Source of the DNA: Takifugu bimaculatus
Taxonomy: Eukaryota > Chordata > Actinopteri > Tetraodontiformes > Tetraodontidae
Reading direction: 5' to 3'
Assembly (NCBI GenBank): GCA_004026145.2
Contig: CP034990.1
Coordinates: forward strand, 17,500,176-17,564,175
DNA length: 64,000 bases
Shown one piece after another: positions 14,101-28,392 of this stretch; position 1 is the first letter of the stretch, and each line of letters starts with the position of its first letter. Position numbers and translations under genes: made by a program. The notes under the pieces were generated by a model. That model ran no database searches, was not told the origin of the DNA, and saw nothing but the letters and a program-made list of their open reading frames with translations.

Positions 14101-15889
14101 ATTTATTCTTAGGCCCCCAGCACAACCCCCTCCCCGCTCTATCCCTTTATTATAGCTGTTTTATCATGCAGATACACCGTGTGAGATATTAATTACACCT
14201 TGGAGACTAGCAGGCGCTATGCTAGGAACAATTTCCTCTCACACAAACTGGGAAATCGTCATGAAATTGCATATAATAACAAGCTATGCTTCGCACACAA
14301 AAGCTAGCTGATAGCACAAGGCTTCACAACGCTGTGACAACAAATTGACGTGCACCTTTTAATGCGGTTAGTTCTGCAGACGCTCTCCCAGGCAGAGCTA
14401 CTTTCTCTCATTGGCTATTGTGAAATTTGGAGTGGGCAGAATAGAATCGTGGAGGGGATGTAGTAATTGAATGCCGGTGGTATAAAGGGAGAGCTGGCTG
14501 AAGTGGTCAGAAAGTAGGAAAATTTGTATAACACATTGTGTAACGCGTATAAAGACGCACGAATGGGTAATAATTCATGGAGGAGGGAGCCTGAATGTAA
14601 ATGTTGGTGCAAAAGGTGTGTACATGTGTAGAAGCTGGAGTTTCTCAGGGAGTAGGAAAGAAAATCTGTTCATGTTCTCGAAACCTCGAGAAAAAAAGGC
14701 CACGTTCATTCTCGTGGAGAGACTGAACCAGTCGCAACAGCCTGAACAGGTGTTCTCTCACCTGAACCCCCCCATGGGTTCCCTCGCAGATGCTCTCTTG
14801 TTAGCGTGCTCTGAATTAACACTGAACATATCTGCGATCGGCAGATTAATTCTGCTTCCCCGCTGAAACTAGCGTGTGTGTGTGTGTGTGTGTGTTTCAG
14901 AAATGAGCCGCAGCTCACCGATCTCGAGGCCTTATATCCTTACACAAGCTGCAGGTGTGTAAAATAAAAAGGGAAGATCTCTGTCCTTCGGAGATCCGCC
15001 TCAGAGAGATCAACAAGATCTCCTGGGAGTGGACCAAAGCTCTGTTTTGAGAAACCTCAAAACTGGAAAGACATGCTAATATACACCAAAGAAGAAGAAG
15101 GTGAACGCCACTAAGCAAGGGTGCACGACTGCTAGCCGAGGCGCTATGTTTGATGCTAGCGTTTCTCCCTTTAATCCACTCATGCGCAGGTTTAACGTCG
15201 ACGCGCCACACGGAGGTTTCAGTGATGATTAGAATGAGGTAATTTGGCTCTTTGCTCTTAACGCAGTTAGTTAGCGGCCGCTCACGCTGGCTGCTCCGCT
15301 GCTCCTCGTCCTCCTGCCATCTGAGGTCGCCGTAATCCTCCCAGATTTACGCTCCATTATTCGCCAGGCCCAGTCCCGGGAGGATTCATCTCCACCGCCT
15401 CATCTGCTCCAGCAGATCCGGAATCCGGAATCACATCTTTCCATCTATATTGGATTTGCCACATTCGGAGTTCGGTCCGTTACCTGTGCAAAGGTGTGAG
15501 TTATCTGTGTGGCGGCTCTTAACCCGCGTTATTCCTTACAGAAACCATCTGGAAATGGATTAAAGCCTTAGATTCAGGGAGGTTTGTTGTGTCGACGGCA
15601 GCAACATGTATAAAATTGAAGACTAGCCGGAGGCTGCGCTTTGATCTCTTTGTTGTACTCCTAGCCGGGATGACGTGGAATAATTATTTTGCTCTCGTGT
15701 TGCGTCATCAGCCGGGGGGGAGGGGGGGGAGGGTGAAGGTGAGCCCAAAGGAAGGACCTCCGGACATCACGGAGCTCCACGTGACAACGAGGTGGGAGGG
15801 CCACAGGTGGAGGTCGGCCTGGTGGCTGCTTTTGTCTTATCAAATTAGCCAGCGAGCTACGGTGAAGGTCAGTGTGCTCCCGTTAGGCA

Positions 15890-15894
<5 letters not shown>

Positions 15895-15932
<38 letters not shown>
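15895..15932. repeat. (CA)n microsatellite
   Basis: About 19 CA units, intergenic. Confidence 0.96.
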
Positions 15933-15935
<3 letters not shown>

Positions 15936-17363
15936 CAACCACCGCCACCACCATGTTGTTTTCTTTGTCAGTGTCCTCCTGCACCATCGACAGCTCACTC
16001 AGTAACCATTACTCTCTCCCAGGACGTGGAGAGGCTCGGCCTCGCTGTGCTGCTAATCGCGCGATCAATAGGTGACCATAAAACACCAGCGAGCTCACCG
16101 GAGGGATCAATTAGTAAAAGAGTGTAACGCAAACTGACTCGGGTACAAAGTGAGGTTACAACGGGGCGGGCGGTGCAGGAATAACCGACGATGAAAACGT
16201 TTGATGAAAAGTATGTGTTTTTATTGAATAAAAATGATAATTTTCCTTGTCAGCGCTGGTGTGAATGGTTGGGTCTGCCAGGGACAATGGTCGCACATCC
16301 CATTATTGCAGCCATTACAGGGACTCTTCTAGGCCCTTTGTTATCTCAGAGGCAAGATGGCACCGGGCTGTATGGAGGGTAATGTATGGATGGCGAAATA
16401 CACGCACACACGCACACGCATACACACTGGAAAGGCCAAATGCTCACAGCGCAGGAAAGGGAAGCACTGCCCCCTAACGGTGAGATGTGGAACTGCATCA
16501 TATCTCTGTTTCAACAATGTTCTGTCCAGTTCAGAGTGATCTCGCAATTCATCCTTTTCAAAACATAAAAAATAAAATCACACGACACCGAGTTTACGAT
16601 GCGCACACCCTCACGCGACCATCCACGTGCGCGTTGAACCCTGGGGGAGGGGCGCGTCCGGGTCATTGGCGTGTGATTGACCACCTCGCTGAGCATTGCT
16701 GACAAGAGTGCGGTTTCTTTACCATGTCAATACACGCGGAGCATCCTCCCAACAGTAGCGTGGCGAATACACACATCCACCCGTCGACCCACACACACAA
16801 CCATAAAGCCTTTGGGGACCATCAGTCATGCAGAGCTGCATATTGCTGCGTACAGTGAAGCGGACGGTGGCGGGGAGACGGCGCTCGGTCCTGCAGCACA
16901 TCCGTCTCTGTCACTGCATTTACTGCCCCCCCAGCGTCCTCCTCCACTCACATCAAACAGCCTCATCGGGGCTTTGAGGGGATCAGTTTGGACGTATGTG
17001 TCCAGATGCCTTTGTATCCAATCGACGTCTGGGGATTTGTCAACGTTCCCCAGCCCCACCCCCACGACCCCGCGCCTGCGCACATCACCCCTCCACCGTA
17101 ACCTCAGAGCCGTGCACCGCAGCAACCTGGAGATCCATCTGAAATGTGCCAGCGCCAACGGCTTCTTTGAGACCACTGTTTGGTTCTAACTGCCCACCTA
17201 AATGATCCCTGTGTGATCTTTAACAGACGCCCAGAACCAACCTGGGCTGCTCGAACCTGTTCTGTGGGACAGAACCTTTTTATTTGAATAATAATCAGCA
17301 GGGCCGCAATAATGAGCCCCAAGTGTCTCAACACATTGATGTCAAGTGAGACTCTCCTCCAGA

Positions 17364-17857
17364 AGGTGGTTTTTTAAGGTGTTTTTAAGTTTTTTTTTAA
17401 AGTGTTTTTAAGGTTTTTTAAGGTGGTTTTACGTTTTTTTTATGTGTTTTTTTAAGATGGTTTTAAGGTTTTTTTAAGGTGGTTTTATGGTTTTTTATGT
17501 GTTTTTTTAAGATGGTTTTAAGGTTTTTTAAGGTGGTTTTATGTTTTTTTATGTGTTTTTTTAAGGTGGTTTTAAGGTTTTTTAAGGTGGTTTTATGGGT
17601 TTTTTATGTGTTTTTTTAAGGTGGTTTTAAGGTTTTTTTAAGGTGGTTTTATGTTTTTTTATGTGTTTTTTTAAGGTGGTTTTAAGGTTTTTCTTAAGGT
17701 GGTTTTAAAGTTTTTTTAAGGTGGTTTTTTAAGGTGGTTTTATGGTTTTTTAAGGTGGTTTTAAAGTTTTTTAAGGTGGTTTTATGGTTATTTAAGGTTC
17801 TTTTTAATGTGGTTTTTTAAAGTGGTTTTAAGGTTTTTTAATGTGTTTTTTTTTAAA
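17364..17857. repeat. T-rich degenerate minisatellite
   Basis: About 490 bp of loosely periodic sequence built from motifs such as TTTTTTAAGGTGG, TTTTAAGG and TTTTATGTG, with variable T-run lengths. A higher-order unit of about 60-65 bp seems to recur, for example around 17460, 17520, 17580 and 17640. The plus strand is almost devoid of C. No flanking transposon was recognised. Family unknown; best described as a local tandem expansion. Confidence 0.9.
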
Positions 17858-19038
17858 TCAATAATATAAATTTTGGGTTTTTTTCATGTGCTAACAGTGT
17901 TACCATTAGTAAACAGTGAATGAAAGCTGCCCAGCTAATGTAACAGGCCGCCACGTTTGCTAACGGCGCTTTATGCGAAGCGTCGTGACGCCCTCGGAGG
18001 CCGTCATAAAACTTGCATTCGTCCCGTTAATGGGGATGTCACACGTTAACAAAACATTGGAAGAACATTTGTTTATACTAATAATTCCTGGATCCTTCCG
18101 CCTGCGTCTCCCTGCTTTCCCTGCATGTCTGCTGTTGTGAGCAGTTTGATGGCGGCCACAGCAACGGTGCCGAGCACCCCCGCCCCGCCCCCGCTACACT
18201 TGTGCCTGCCCTCCACGTTTGCTCAATGATCAAACCCGGCTCCTCCAGTCTCCCTAAACAAGCCATCATCAGGACACCGGCAGCGGAGATCAAAGGCTCC
18301 CAGAATCCTTTCATTCATTTCCACCAGCACAAATTCAGCCAGAGCCCAAATTATCCAGCATCAACATATTTGGTGTGCAGATGCTGCGGCGGACACTTGT
18401 GCCCCCCCACCCCCGCACCCCCCCTTCCCCCCCACACCACCAATTGATTTATGTCTGCAGGATTGTGCGCACAAATTACACGCTACTTCCTGTGACCTCC
18501 TCTCACTTCCCATCGCCCCTCATTCTTCCATCTTAAGGGTTCTTTGTCACCACCACTATGGAAATGGGGCTCTTTTTTGGTGGTGGGGGGGGGGGGGACG
18601 GGCTGTCAGATGCAGCTGACGACACCACAGAGGTTCTTGTGCTGCCCCCCCAAGCTTCAGTATTGTTCTCTGGGGGTACACACAGTGGGATACCTATGAT
18701 ATCACATGGTTTTAAAGCCCCCCCCCCCCCCAGCATTAATATGAAGAATATGCTGATGTTTGCCCCCCCTGCGGGTTTTTTTTTTTTAAATTTGCATCTC
18801 AATGGCTGATTAGCCTCATTGTGGCCCCACACAGATAATGCATGTCACGCACGTGACAGAGATTCTTCCTCTGGTTTTTCCTCCCAGCTTCTGAATAGAG
18901 ACGCTAAATGATCACAGCCAGATTCCACAGCTGGAAACGTGCACAGGAAGTGTCTGCTGTCGGGAATCAGCCCTCCCAATCAGCGAGGAGGCAATTAGGC
19001 CGGAATTCTTCATGGTCAGGCTGGATGAATGCTGTCTC
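17858..19038. other. Gene-free intergenic sequence
   Basis: No gene recognised. Contains a G run at 18587-18597 and C runs at 18718-18730 and near 18406-18430. Open frames across the runs encode only low-complexity peptides. Confidence 0.5.
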
Positions 19039-19144
<106 letters not shown>

Positions 19145-19203
19145 CATCCATCCATCCATCCATCCATCCATCCATCCATCCATCCATCCATCCATCCATC
19201 CAT
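19145..19203. repeat. (CATC)n microsatellite
   Basis: About 15 uninterrupted CATC units directly continuing the TATC array. The two motifs differ by one base, suggesting one array that acquired a T-to-C variant which then spread by slippage. Confidence 0.98.
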
Positions 19204-19301
19204 TAGCAGTTACTGCACATTGTAGCCGTTAGCTTATTGATTAACACCTCATAACGCATCATTAGCTGCTACCTGTTTCTAGGTTACATCATGCTTGTTG
19301 C

Positions 19302-19328
19302 CCATCATCGTCATCATCATCATCATCG

Positions 19329-19372
<44 letters not shown>

Positions 19373-19373
19373 G
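19302..19373. repeat. (CAT)n trinucleotide repeat
   Basis: About 23 CAT units with two early CGT-type interruptions, 100 bp from the tetranucleotide array. Not inside any recognised coding frame. Confidence 0.96.
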
Positions 19374-21744
19374 TGCATTTTGGGACATTATTTACGGAGG
19401 TGTGAAAAATCTCCCCAGCTCCTGGCAGCCCCCCATAATTACATTCCGGTAACCAGTCCGTGTGAGCAGCTGGATCCAGGTGAGGGGGGACCTGCTACCC
19501 CCCAGCTCTGTTTCAGGATCTGCTGCTCTGCTCCTGGTTCTTTGGATCGACCCTCATGGGTCTGAACAGGTGTTACACCACACTGAGGGTCAGATTTTAC
19601 AATTCAGAGGTGCAAAAATTGCTGGATTGGAGTCTCCGGATCACCTGGAGGAGCGAGCGTGTGAGAGCTGAGAGGAGCTGTGACCTGTCCTGGGTGATCT
19701 CCTGTATCCCCCCCCACAGTCCTAAATGGTGGATAACTGAAACGGACGGATGGCTGAACAAGTGAAACAAGTGTTTTCCTTCCAATTAAGGCGTCCGTTG
19801 GTGTGAGCTGTGCACATCTGTGACGTCCTGAGAGAAGCAGCCTGTCAATCAGGAGCCTGTGTGAGGAGCAGCATAAAAGGAGCAATTTAACTACCAATGT
19901 CGTCGCGTGTGAATGAAACTGCTCCTGCCAACGTAGGTTTTTTATAATGGGAACAAAGGAATTCAAACCCAGGTGCCTGACTTTGTGTGAACACGCAGCC
20001 GACTGTCACCTGACCAAGGTCTTCTGAAGGTCGCCGCGGGGCTCAGCAACAGATCTGCCCCACACACACACACACACACATATCAGAGTCATGTCATTCA
20101 GCCCCCCACCCTCCCTCCTCTCTGGATAAACAGCATCTTTTTATGCCAGATCGCTCCTCCGGACATGAAACACGCTCCGAGCCGCCTCCTTTCCCGGGGA
20201 AACGGCGTTGCCATATGCAGCCGTAATTGAGCAGTGGGGGCCAATTAGCTTCGACCCGCCGTTCGTTTGTCTCTGACACCCCATCAAAGCCGCAGTAACG
20301 GTGGAGAGGCCGTCACATTAATGGCCATCAGCGCCGCGTCCCTTTAAAAGCAACACGTTTTCAGGTCGTATCGGGGATGAAAGTTTTATCCTCCCATATT
20401 TTCAGGCGTAACGCGGAACAAATCTGCCCGAGTGGCCTCGTCAAGGCTGGCAAAGGTCATCCTCCGAGCCTCTGAGGTAATGAAGCAGGATCTTAGCAAC
20501 CACGGCCTCTGACCATCGGAAATCCATCATGATTAATTGATCAGGCCTGGGAATATAACCTTGTCACGGGATCAATTGGCTCCGAGCGGCTGAGGGATCG
20601 GACCCGGCTGACACCGGTTTTGCCTGCGCGACTGCTGAGTTGCAAAATTTACCTAAAATCAATCACAAAAATTAAAGCTGAAACATAAAGACAGATGATT
20701 GATGGAGATCGTCTCTGCTTCCCCGGAATGTCAGCAGTGTCAGTGGCTGCCTGGAATGATGGACAGATTTACAGATTTACTCATCTATCATTGAATACTG
20801 AGGGAGGGGGATGAAAGGATGGCAAAGAATGGGTGGAAATGGGGGAAGACCTGTTGCCCCCGGTCTTTTTCGATAACCTTGTCGGATTTAGACGCGTTTT
20901 TTCAACTACATGTGGAGCGCCAATGAGCAAATGTTGGAATTTATAGAATTCCAGCGGTAAGAAATGGATCAGGAAATCAGGAGGGACGCTGGTGGAAAGA
21001 ACGAAAGAAAATAGGATGAATAAAAAGTGAAAGAGAATTTATAGACGAATGGAAATGAGGGAGAAGAGTTAAAGAGAGGCTGATAACCAGTCATCAAAGG
21101 GCATAAATAGAAACAAAATCATGCATTATTAATGCTTTCAACAACCCTAATGTGCATTTGACTCTGTTTTTGTGACGATGAACATCTTTTTTCGCTCCGG
21201 TTTCTTAAAAAAAACGAGAATCCGACGCTGGGATCTACATCAGAGCAAAGAAAGCAATAAAGCAGGCGACCAGAACACCAAAGGACTGAGATAAAAGAGC
21301 AGAACTGCAGTCAAAAGGGTGAAGAAGAAATGGACTCGGTGTTTGTTCGGGGCCACTGCCGGTCAGAGCCGTTCAATCAGGCCGCCACGGCCACAGGGTC
21401 AGAATAAAAGGTGGAAAGGTAATCTCTGTTGTAAGAGCTTCCTGCTTCCACAGGTGGATCAATGCCCGCCGGGCCAGAAAAGACTCATTCCACCTCTTCA
21501 CCTGAGCTCGCCATTACTGCGGGCAGAGCGGGGCACCTCGGTCTGGGGGCGCCCACATCTGTCACCATCGTATTAGTTTTAATGTCACTTCCTCACCCTT
21601 TTTCCCTCTATTGCCCCCCCCCCTCTCTTTGGCAGAGCAAAGATGGATGGAAGGTGTAGAAAAGTGGGTCACACGCTCTCCGTGTGAGAGTTCATTATCT
21701 TAAACGCAGAGAAGGAAGAGAGGCTCTCTGGGGTTCCCTGCAGC
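19374..21744. other. Gene-free intergenic sequence
   Basis: No gene recognised. A short CA run lies near 20060-20080. The stretch is otherwise of ordinary composition. Confidence 0.5.
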
Positions 21745-21747
21745 CGT

Positions 21748-21778
<31 letters not shown>

Positions 21779-21782
21779 GGGG
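21745..21782. repeat. (GT)n followed by a 21-base G run
   Basis: Nine GT units run into an uninterrupted G homopolymer of about 21 bases. The G run could fold as a G-quadruplex. Homopolymer length in the assembly should not be trusted. Confidence 0.93.
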
Positions 21783-21942
21783 TTCAAGGCTTTAAAGATG
21801 GGAAGGGCCGTGCAGGTCAAGAGCGCCAGACAATAAACACAACACGCAGCAGCAGACAGCAACACAAAAGGGAAGTAATAACAAAAAAGGGGGGAAAGAA
21901 GCAAACTGTGTCCTGCCGCAACTGTTCCAGTCTCATGGAAAT

Positions 21943-21945
<3 letters not shown>

Positions 21946-21998
<53 letters not shown>

Positions 21999-22009
21999 GT
22001 GTGTGTGTG
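21946..22009. repeat. (GT)n microsatellite
   Basis: About 32 GT units with one GC interruption near 21993. Intergenic. Confidence 0.97.
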
Positions 22010-25000
22010 ATGCATGCATGGCCATGCCAGTGTCCTCGCATGTGTACAGTCGCCGTTTATCCCCTATCAGTATGCTGCCAATTGTCAGACTGGAAGCTGC
22101 TCTTTCAGACCCGGAACAAAAGGTTCCCTTTCCCAGTGTTCCCGCTCCATGGATGCGCTGCTTTGCCTCTTGAATGAAGCAGCGCAGAGACAAAGGGTGA
22201 ATAAACGGGCGCCACAATGAAGGATTTATTAACTCATGTAAGTAGAACCACCTCAAGAGGTGTGAAGAGTGGGGGGGGGCAGAGAGGAATGGGGGGGGGG
22301 GGGCAGCAGGGGAGAGGAAATGTTCCCAGAGCCGTTCATCCCGGACCATTATTTGGTGTTCTGGCTGGTCGAAACGGGCGCGGATCCGAGGGGAACGGCG
22401 GTCAAACGAAGAAACGAGAGGAGGAAAAGCATCTTTATTCTGGCGTTCCCTGAAATCCAAGCAGACCGAAATCCTGAAAGCCGAGCGAGCCCGGATGAAG
22501 CTGACAGCAACAACCGGTGGCTTCCCGCTGGGAATCAAAGATGGCGTCGGAGCGCCGACGTGCCGCTCTCGTGCTGCCTGGGAGGCGTTCGCATGTTCTC
22601 ACAGCCTGAAGAGCGACACACGGACGGCTGCAAACACCTTCTGCAATAACAGATGAGGCCTAATAATGAAGCGGATCAAGCGGCAGGTGCACGTGTTGAT
22701 CCCCGAAGGTGCGTTTAGTGGCGTGTGACGTCGGCGGGGGCCCCTCCTCCGGCCGTGGAGCCGCGAGATTGGATGTTGGATCTGGTGGGAGCTTTATCAT
22801 TACAGCCTCTGACCGGCCGAGTGTGAAGTCTGCCAGCTGCTCCCGTCCTCACACCTGACAGTTACACCGGTGCCCCCCGTTCATCCCAGATAATCCCCGA
22901 ACACCCCCCCCACCTTCCCACCGGAGATCAGTCGTTATCCTGCAGGCTTCTGCCCGTCTGTTATTTCTGACAGACGTGCGCCGCTCTTCCCTCTAACAAG
23001 CTCTCGGCAGGTGGGCTCATTCACCTCCAGATATAAGAAAGAATTTGTGTGAAACAAGCGGGTTTTTTTAAAGGTTAAGCTCTGTAGAAGAATTCTAGAA
23101 GCTCTGTGAGGCTGAAGCAGGATGTAGAGAGGAGCCTGAACACAGCGTAAAACCAACCTGTTGCGTGACCTTTGCCCTTGGCCCGTTGCCATGTGATTTG
23201 TCTTAATTGCTCTGCGCTAGTTAGCATTTCATTACAGCTGGTAGTTGCCAAACGTCCCATTTTTCACAGGACTGTTCTCATTTTTCTTCCGCTGTCCCAG
23301 CAAAATAAAAAAATTCTCTCCCAGAGACGACCTGCTGGACATCGGCTTGGACGTGCGCGTCTTATTGGAGGATTAGCAGGGAGAGCTATGGTGGGACTAG
23401 CTCACACAGGAGGCTGCATTGACGCCATACGTCAGTTTATATGCAGAGGAGGAAAAGTGAAAATTGAACGCTCAGACGGTAATGTGGAGTTCTGAGTGGA
23501 TGAATGATTGCATTACGCTCTACTTCCTGTCGCGTTGACATCTGTGAAGCAGGTAGGTGACCTTCATGCTGTTTCTCTGCATACTCAGTCCACTCCGGAT
23601 GCTTTTAAGGTTATACTGCATCCAAATGAGCCCTGTGCGAGCATTACGCACTAACATCGAGAGCAGGGCTCTTCCATTGCCCTGTGGCGTGAGGATGCAT
23701 CCAACCAGAGGTGCAGCCGCCTCACGGGCTCTGTTTAAAAGGGCATTTGTGAGGAAGCCAGTCTCCACTGCACACTTTTGTTTGGTTTCATCGTTTGGAT
23801 ACGAGTGCGGCTCAGTGTCTCCTCTCTGGTGGGTCCAGGACACACTGGTGGACTCCAGTGTGGTAGCTTTGAATGAGTCCACAGAGAGGGCCCGCTGATG
23901 ATGCAGCACCTAGCTAAACCTCCGTTACGCTATGCAGGCAAGCAGGGAAGCATAAACTAGGCTTTAGCTTTTAGCTGCGTCCTCTCCTCTTCATCATGAT
24001 GCTGCATTCAGGTGAAATGGGAAAAATATTGGTCGGGAGTCACCGGCACACGTTTGGTGCCGTCGTCCACATCTGTGGCCCACTGGCACAGACAGAGGAA
24101 GCCATGACTGGATGAATAATGTTGGTTTTGTCACAGAAGTGAACATTTCTTTATTTTCACTGGGGGTTTTACCAATTGTGACCTTTAAAGCGCATTAACC
24201 TTTGAAAAAATAAAGCATCAGGGGTTAATATGTTGTTTCAACCACAACAGTATGTGGATGTAACCTTTTTTTTCTTTTTAACTACTATTCCATATTTCAG
24301 CTGCACACAAAAGATTTTTTTTTTAATTTGTTTGCCTTTTTTTCTTATTAATCTCTTCAATGTCAGATGTGCTGGAGGAGATTTACTGCACATTAGCGAC
24401 ACCTACTGGCAAAAAGAGGCACATCACCTCGGAAACACTCGCGGACCCGCAGTTGTATGGTGTGACATTATTCTACAAAAAAAAGAAAGAAAAATCAGAC
24501 TGTTTTAGCATCTTAATCTCAATAATTCTGATCTGCTTTCTGGTGAACATCCTTCACATCTCATAACAATCCCATAAGTGTAATAACGAACAAAAGAGAG
24601 CAGGGAGGAGTTATTACAGAAAAATAGTGCCAGCAGCACAGCAGGGGGCAGCAGACTAATGAGCGTCATCAGGGTAATAATGGACATTCCAATAAAAGTT
24701 AAAACCAATGAATCAGAGCTGTGTGTTCACAGATCATAACTAATGTCACGCTTGTTTCCATGTTCTACCGGAGGGCTTCAATCACGCCACACTGACATGA
24801 GAACAGGTCATTACAGGTGGAGTGAAAACAGTTATTACGGGTCCGTTCAACGTAGCTATTACTCTGTCCGTGACCTCCCTTCCCTTGATAGATTGGTCCT
24901 ATTCTCATCCTTCATTTTCAGGAGGAACTACGGTGGATTCCAGGAAACCAGATGGATTTTCCCATCGTCTCGAGTCCATCAGATTAGGCTCTATTAGACC

Positions 25001-28000
25001 TCCTGCCTTTATTTTAGCGTTGATAAAGAACGACGCTGCACATTTAGCCAAGTCTGAGATGTGTTCTTTAGTTCAGTTCAAGAGAAGCAGGTGTGTTTTC
25101 AGGCCATTGGGATCATTGAAATTCCAGACAGAACACATCAGGGCATCAGATTATATGTGGAAAACCTGCACCGGCACCTGATTACGAGCAGGAACTTATT
25201 TGTCTTTACAGTTCTATCGCACCAAAGTCCAAAGTTGTCTTGATAATAGTTTGATGAGGGAAGGAAGGAAGTGCAGGAGCTCCCAGACAGTGATGTCATG
25301 GCTCTGAGAAGATCCTGCACCGGAGGCGATTGCGCCGTCTGGTTCCCAGCGTGGTCGTCCAGAGGGGGAGGCTGCTGGTCCTGGTTTCACCAGCGAGGAC
25401 GATCGATGACGTTTTGTTGCCCCTTTATGTGAAGGCCTCGCGGTGCCTTCAGGTGACGGGCGCTCTGACATTTACACGCATTATTGACAAACATATTAAG
25501 GCTTTTGTCATCTGTCTGATACTGCGGAGAAGGTCGATTCTCACAGGTTTGGCTCATAAATCTGTCCGTGATTGCCGTTTCCTTTGGGGGGGGGGGGGCA
25601 TTTTTCCAGCTTCTCTCACATTTCAACCACTTATCTGGCAAGTGGATCAAACTACTGTAGCTTTAAACTCTTCCACATTGGGTACTTCACACCAAAGCAA
25701 CCCCATTTGCAGCCCAGTAAGTGTTTGCAGGACGGCCCCCGCCTTTAACGACCTGCAGTAATTGTCGTGTCCTCATCGTGCTTTGATGTCATGTTGCCTC
25801 TGTGAGGTGGCTTTGAAAGTCTCCCCCAGGAGCATCGTACATGGACTTAATCTAGTATAAAATGACCCAAATTACAACACCATTCAACTGCTGCTTAGGT
25901 TTTTGATGGATTTAAACCAAATGATGGAACGAACAGAGCAAATGTTGCCATTCACATCACAAACAAAATTCAAATGGGCAATTTCCATAAAGGGAAACTG
26001 TAGAAAAGGGTCAGGACCTAAAAACATCAAATCGGACCAGATCCTCACTGGGACACGGTGGATTTTCCCTTTGTTTCCCAGTTTCTCTCCTCTGTACGGG
26101 ATCTGTGAAGCTCAGACAGAAAGAATCTCTCTGGGTCCCTCAGGATCTCTGTGAATACAGATGAGTCATCTGATCAGGGAACAGTTGAGGTGGGAACATC
26201 TCCACGGTATTTCCACTGCAACTAGCCGGAACAGCGTCTACAGACAGGACCCGTGCCTGGTGAAGGCTGCAGCTGCTCCGTTTCCTGTTCTCCATCCTGG
26301 GACACAAAGTATGAAGCAACTTCGACGTTTTTTCTTCAGTGACCTGGATCAAAGTATGAAATTCTTCCTCTCCTGCGTGTGCGTCTGATTCTGGGTCGTG
26401 GTTTTTGCTGCATGCGGCTGGTCTGAAAAATAAAGATCTTCGTTTATGTGAGCCAGGTTTTAGATCTACAAAATCCAAATAAAGCTTCTGAAATTCCTGG
26501 AAGATTAGAATAATTCCTTCTTTGCGAGGGTTACGTCACAAAGCCATTAGCATCATTGCTAACACCTGTGTTTGTTATGTCAGGAACAAAATACGGCCTC
26601 CAGTTTTAGGACGTATAAACTGCAATATTTTCATTTTAGGTGTAATTAAATAGCAGAAAGGCTCAAGGACTTTTGTGGGGGGTTTTTTTGCACTGTAAAA
26701 GCGAATGATTTGTGTCTATTTATCAAATGTTAGACTGGTAAAATTCCAATAAATCCCTGGTATTTTGTATTTGGTCAGAGATAGTGTTTGTTTTTTTTAA
26801 ATTTAATAATTCCTTGACCAATTAAATGTGGTGAATTATAAAGTTGTTGAAGTAAAGCTGTTGAATCTTGATTTAAACTTATAAAACATGAGAAATATCC
26901 CAGAGGTTTCGTGATAAAATGTTAAACAGCTGGATGTTTCGCTGAGCACAGATTTGTGTTCTAGTCATGAAACTGATTTAAAGACTCCGGATTTAAAGTT
27001 TTCCGTCCCTCCAGACAGATTCCGTCCCTCGGCAGGGCTCCAGAGGCCCCGGGTCCAGCAGGAAGATGGACGACCTCAGCGGACACGTATCAGACGTCCT
27101 TCACGTCGGCCCCACATGTTTCCAATCTGGCTCTGAGTTCTGCGCGTCTGCTTGCTATAGTGGGCCGAGGCGACCGGAGAAGATGGAGGCAGAGCTGTGA
27201 CCTTTACACGTGCGCTCCAGAACATGTCCTCCTCACTGTCCTCTTTACTGTCATTCGTCCTCTACAGATGAAACTGCTCTTCAGGTGTCCAGTGTCCACC
27301 TAGCAAATGGGAAAAGCTCAGAGGTTGAGGGGGGATTGGTGTTTATGCTGCCTTTATGGCTCCTAGCAGCATAAAGAACCTCTGCTACTGTCATTAGGGG
27401 CCCTGCATCAAACAGAGGTATGGGGGGGGGGGTCCTCTGTGCAGAGAGGCGCCGACAGATTTGGAATTCAAGAACAGAACGTTCAAAATTTACATTTACG
27501 CGAAGCCTCAAGAGGTTCAGTTGTTGGTGAGGAACAAAAGTCCCGAAGTTCAACACAGATTGTTTGTGGTTTTAACTGGACGGATGTTGAATTCTGCAGC
27601 TGTTGAATTAAAATGAAAATTGTCATGTGGTGATTGTGTAACATGAGCCACTCGGGCCCGGTCCCGCTCAAGGTTTCTTCCCGTTGTTCATTGGCCGTTC
27701 CCTGTGTAACCTGAATAAAAGAAGCCGTGTTGACTCTTATTGTTGACTCACACATGGACATAAATGATGAGACGTAGGTGTAATAAGATGGTGGCTGGAT
27801 GCAGCGATGAAACGAAAGGTTTAGGAAAAATAAACCGGTCTTTGGTTGGTGCCCGGCAGTCATCCGCCAGATGTTGAACTAGAACCAGGCTGACAACAGC
27901 CGAGCTTCGCCTGCTGCGTTTGAAGTTCGCCAACCGAAGGAAATGAGCCCGAATCGCCCTCGTTAGCATCAACCTTCTCATTAGCTGCTCCTCCAACATG

Positions 28001-28392
28001 AATTAGGCTGCCCTCCAGTTTAAAGGCTGTTGCTGTGAAAACTGGGCTGCGGTTGCTGCCGTTTCCCGGCGACCCGACTGTTTGTGCGTCTGTTCCCTGC
28101 CCTCTTCTTCATCACCTGTCACCTCTGCCCCCCCCCCATGTGTCCAGAGGAAATAATTATCTGCATTCCTGTACGGAAAACAACACATGCATCCGAACGG
28201 TCGACCCAGCTTTGACACCGTTTGATGTTTGCAGCCTGAACGCTGCCTGGAAATATGGTGATGTTGGGTCGGGTGGTGCTGCCGCCCTGGTGGTGACGGT
28301 AATGGCGAATAATGGGGGGAGGCTCAGTCAGGTAAAGTCAGGTACGGTCCAAACAGAGCGGAGAACTTAGAAAAAATGGTATCTGCCGTTAA
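22010..28392. other. Gene-free intergenic sequence upstream of CILP
   Basis: No exon, RNA gene or transposon protein recognised. G runs occur at 22271-22279, 22291-22302, 25586-25597 and 27421-27431. CILP regulatory elements could lie here, but none can be called from sequence alone. Confidence 0.5.

Larger units (their letters stand above)
9664..17363. other. Gene-free intergenic sequence
   Basis: About 7.7 kb in which I recognise no gene on either strand. It contains a CCAT run (10313-10336) and several CA/TG microsatellites, listed separately where long. A plus-strand AATAAA near 9749 could be a distal poly(A) signal for IGDCC3, but nothing else supports that. Confidence 0.5.

Noticed and set aside
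21746..22538. Frames of 140-200 codons across GT/CA tracts
   Set aside because: Their length comes from dinucleotide repeats, which contain no stops; the peptides have no recognisable domain.
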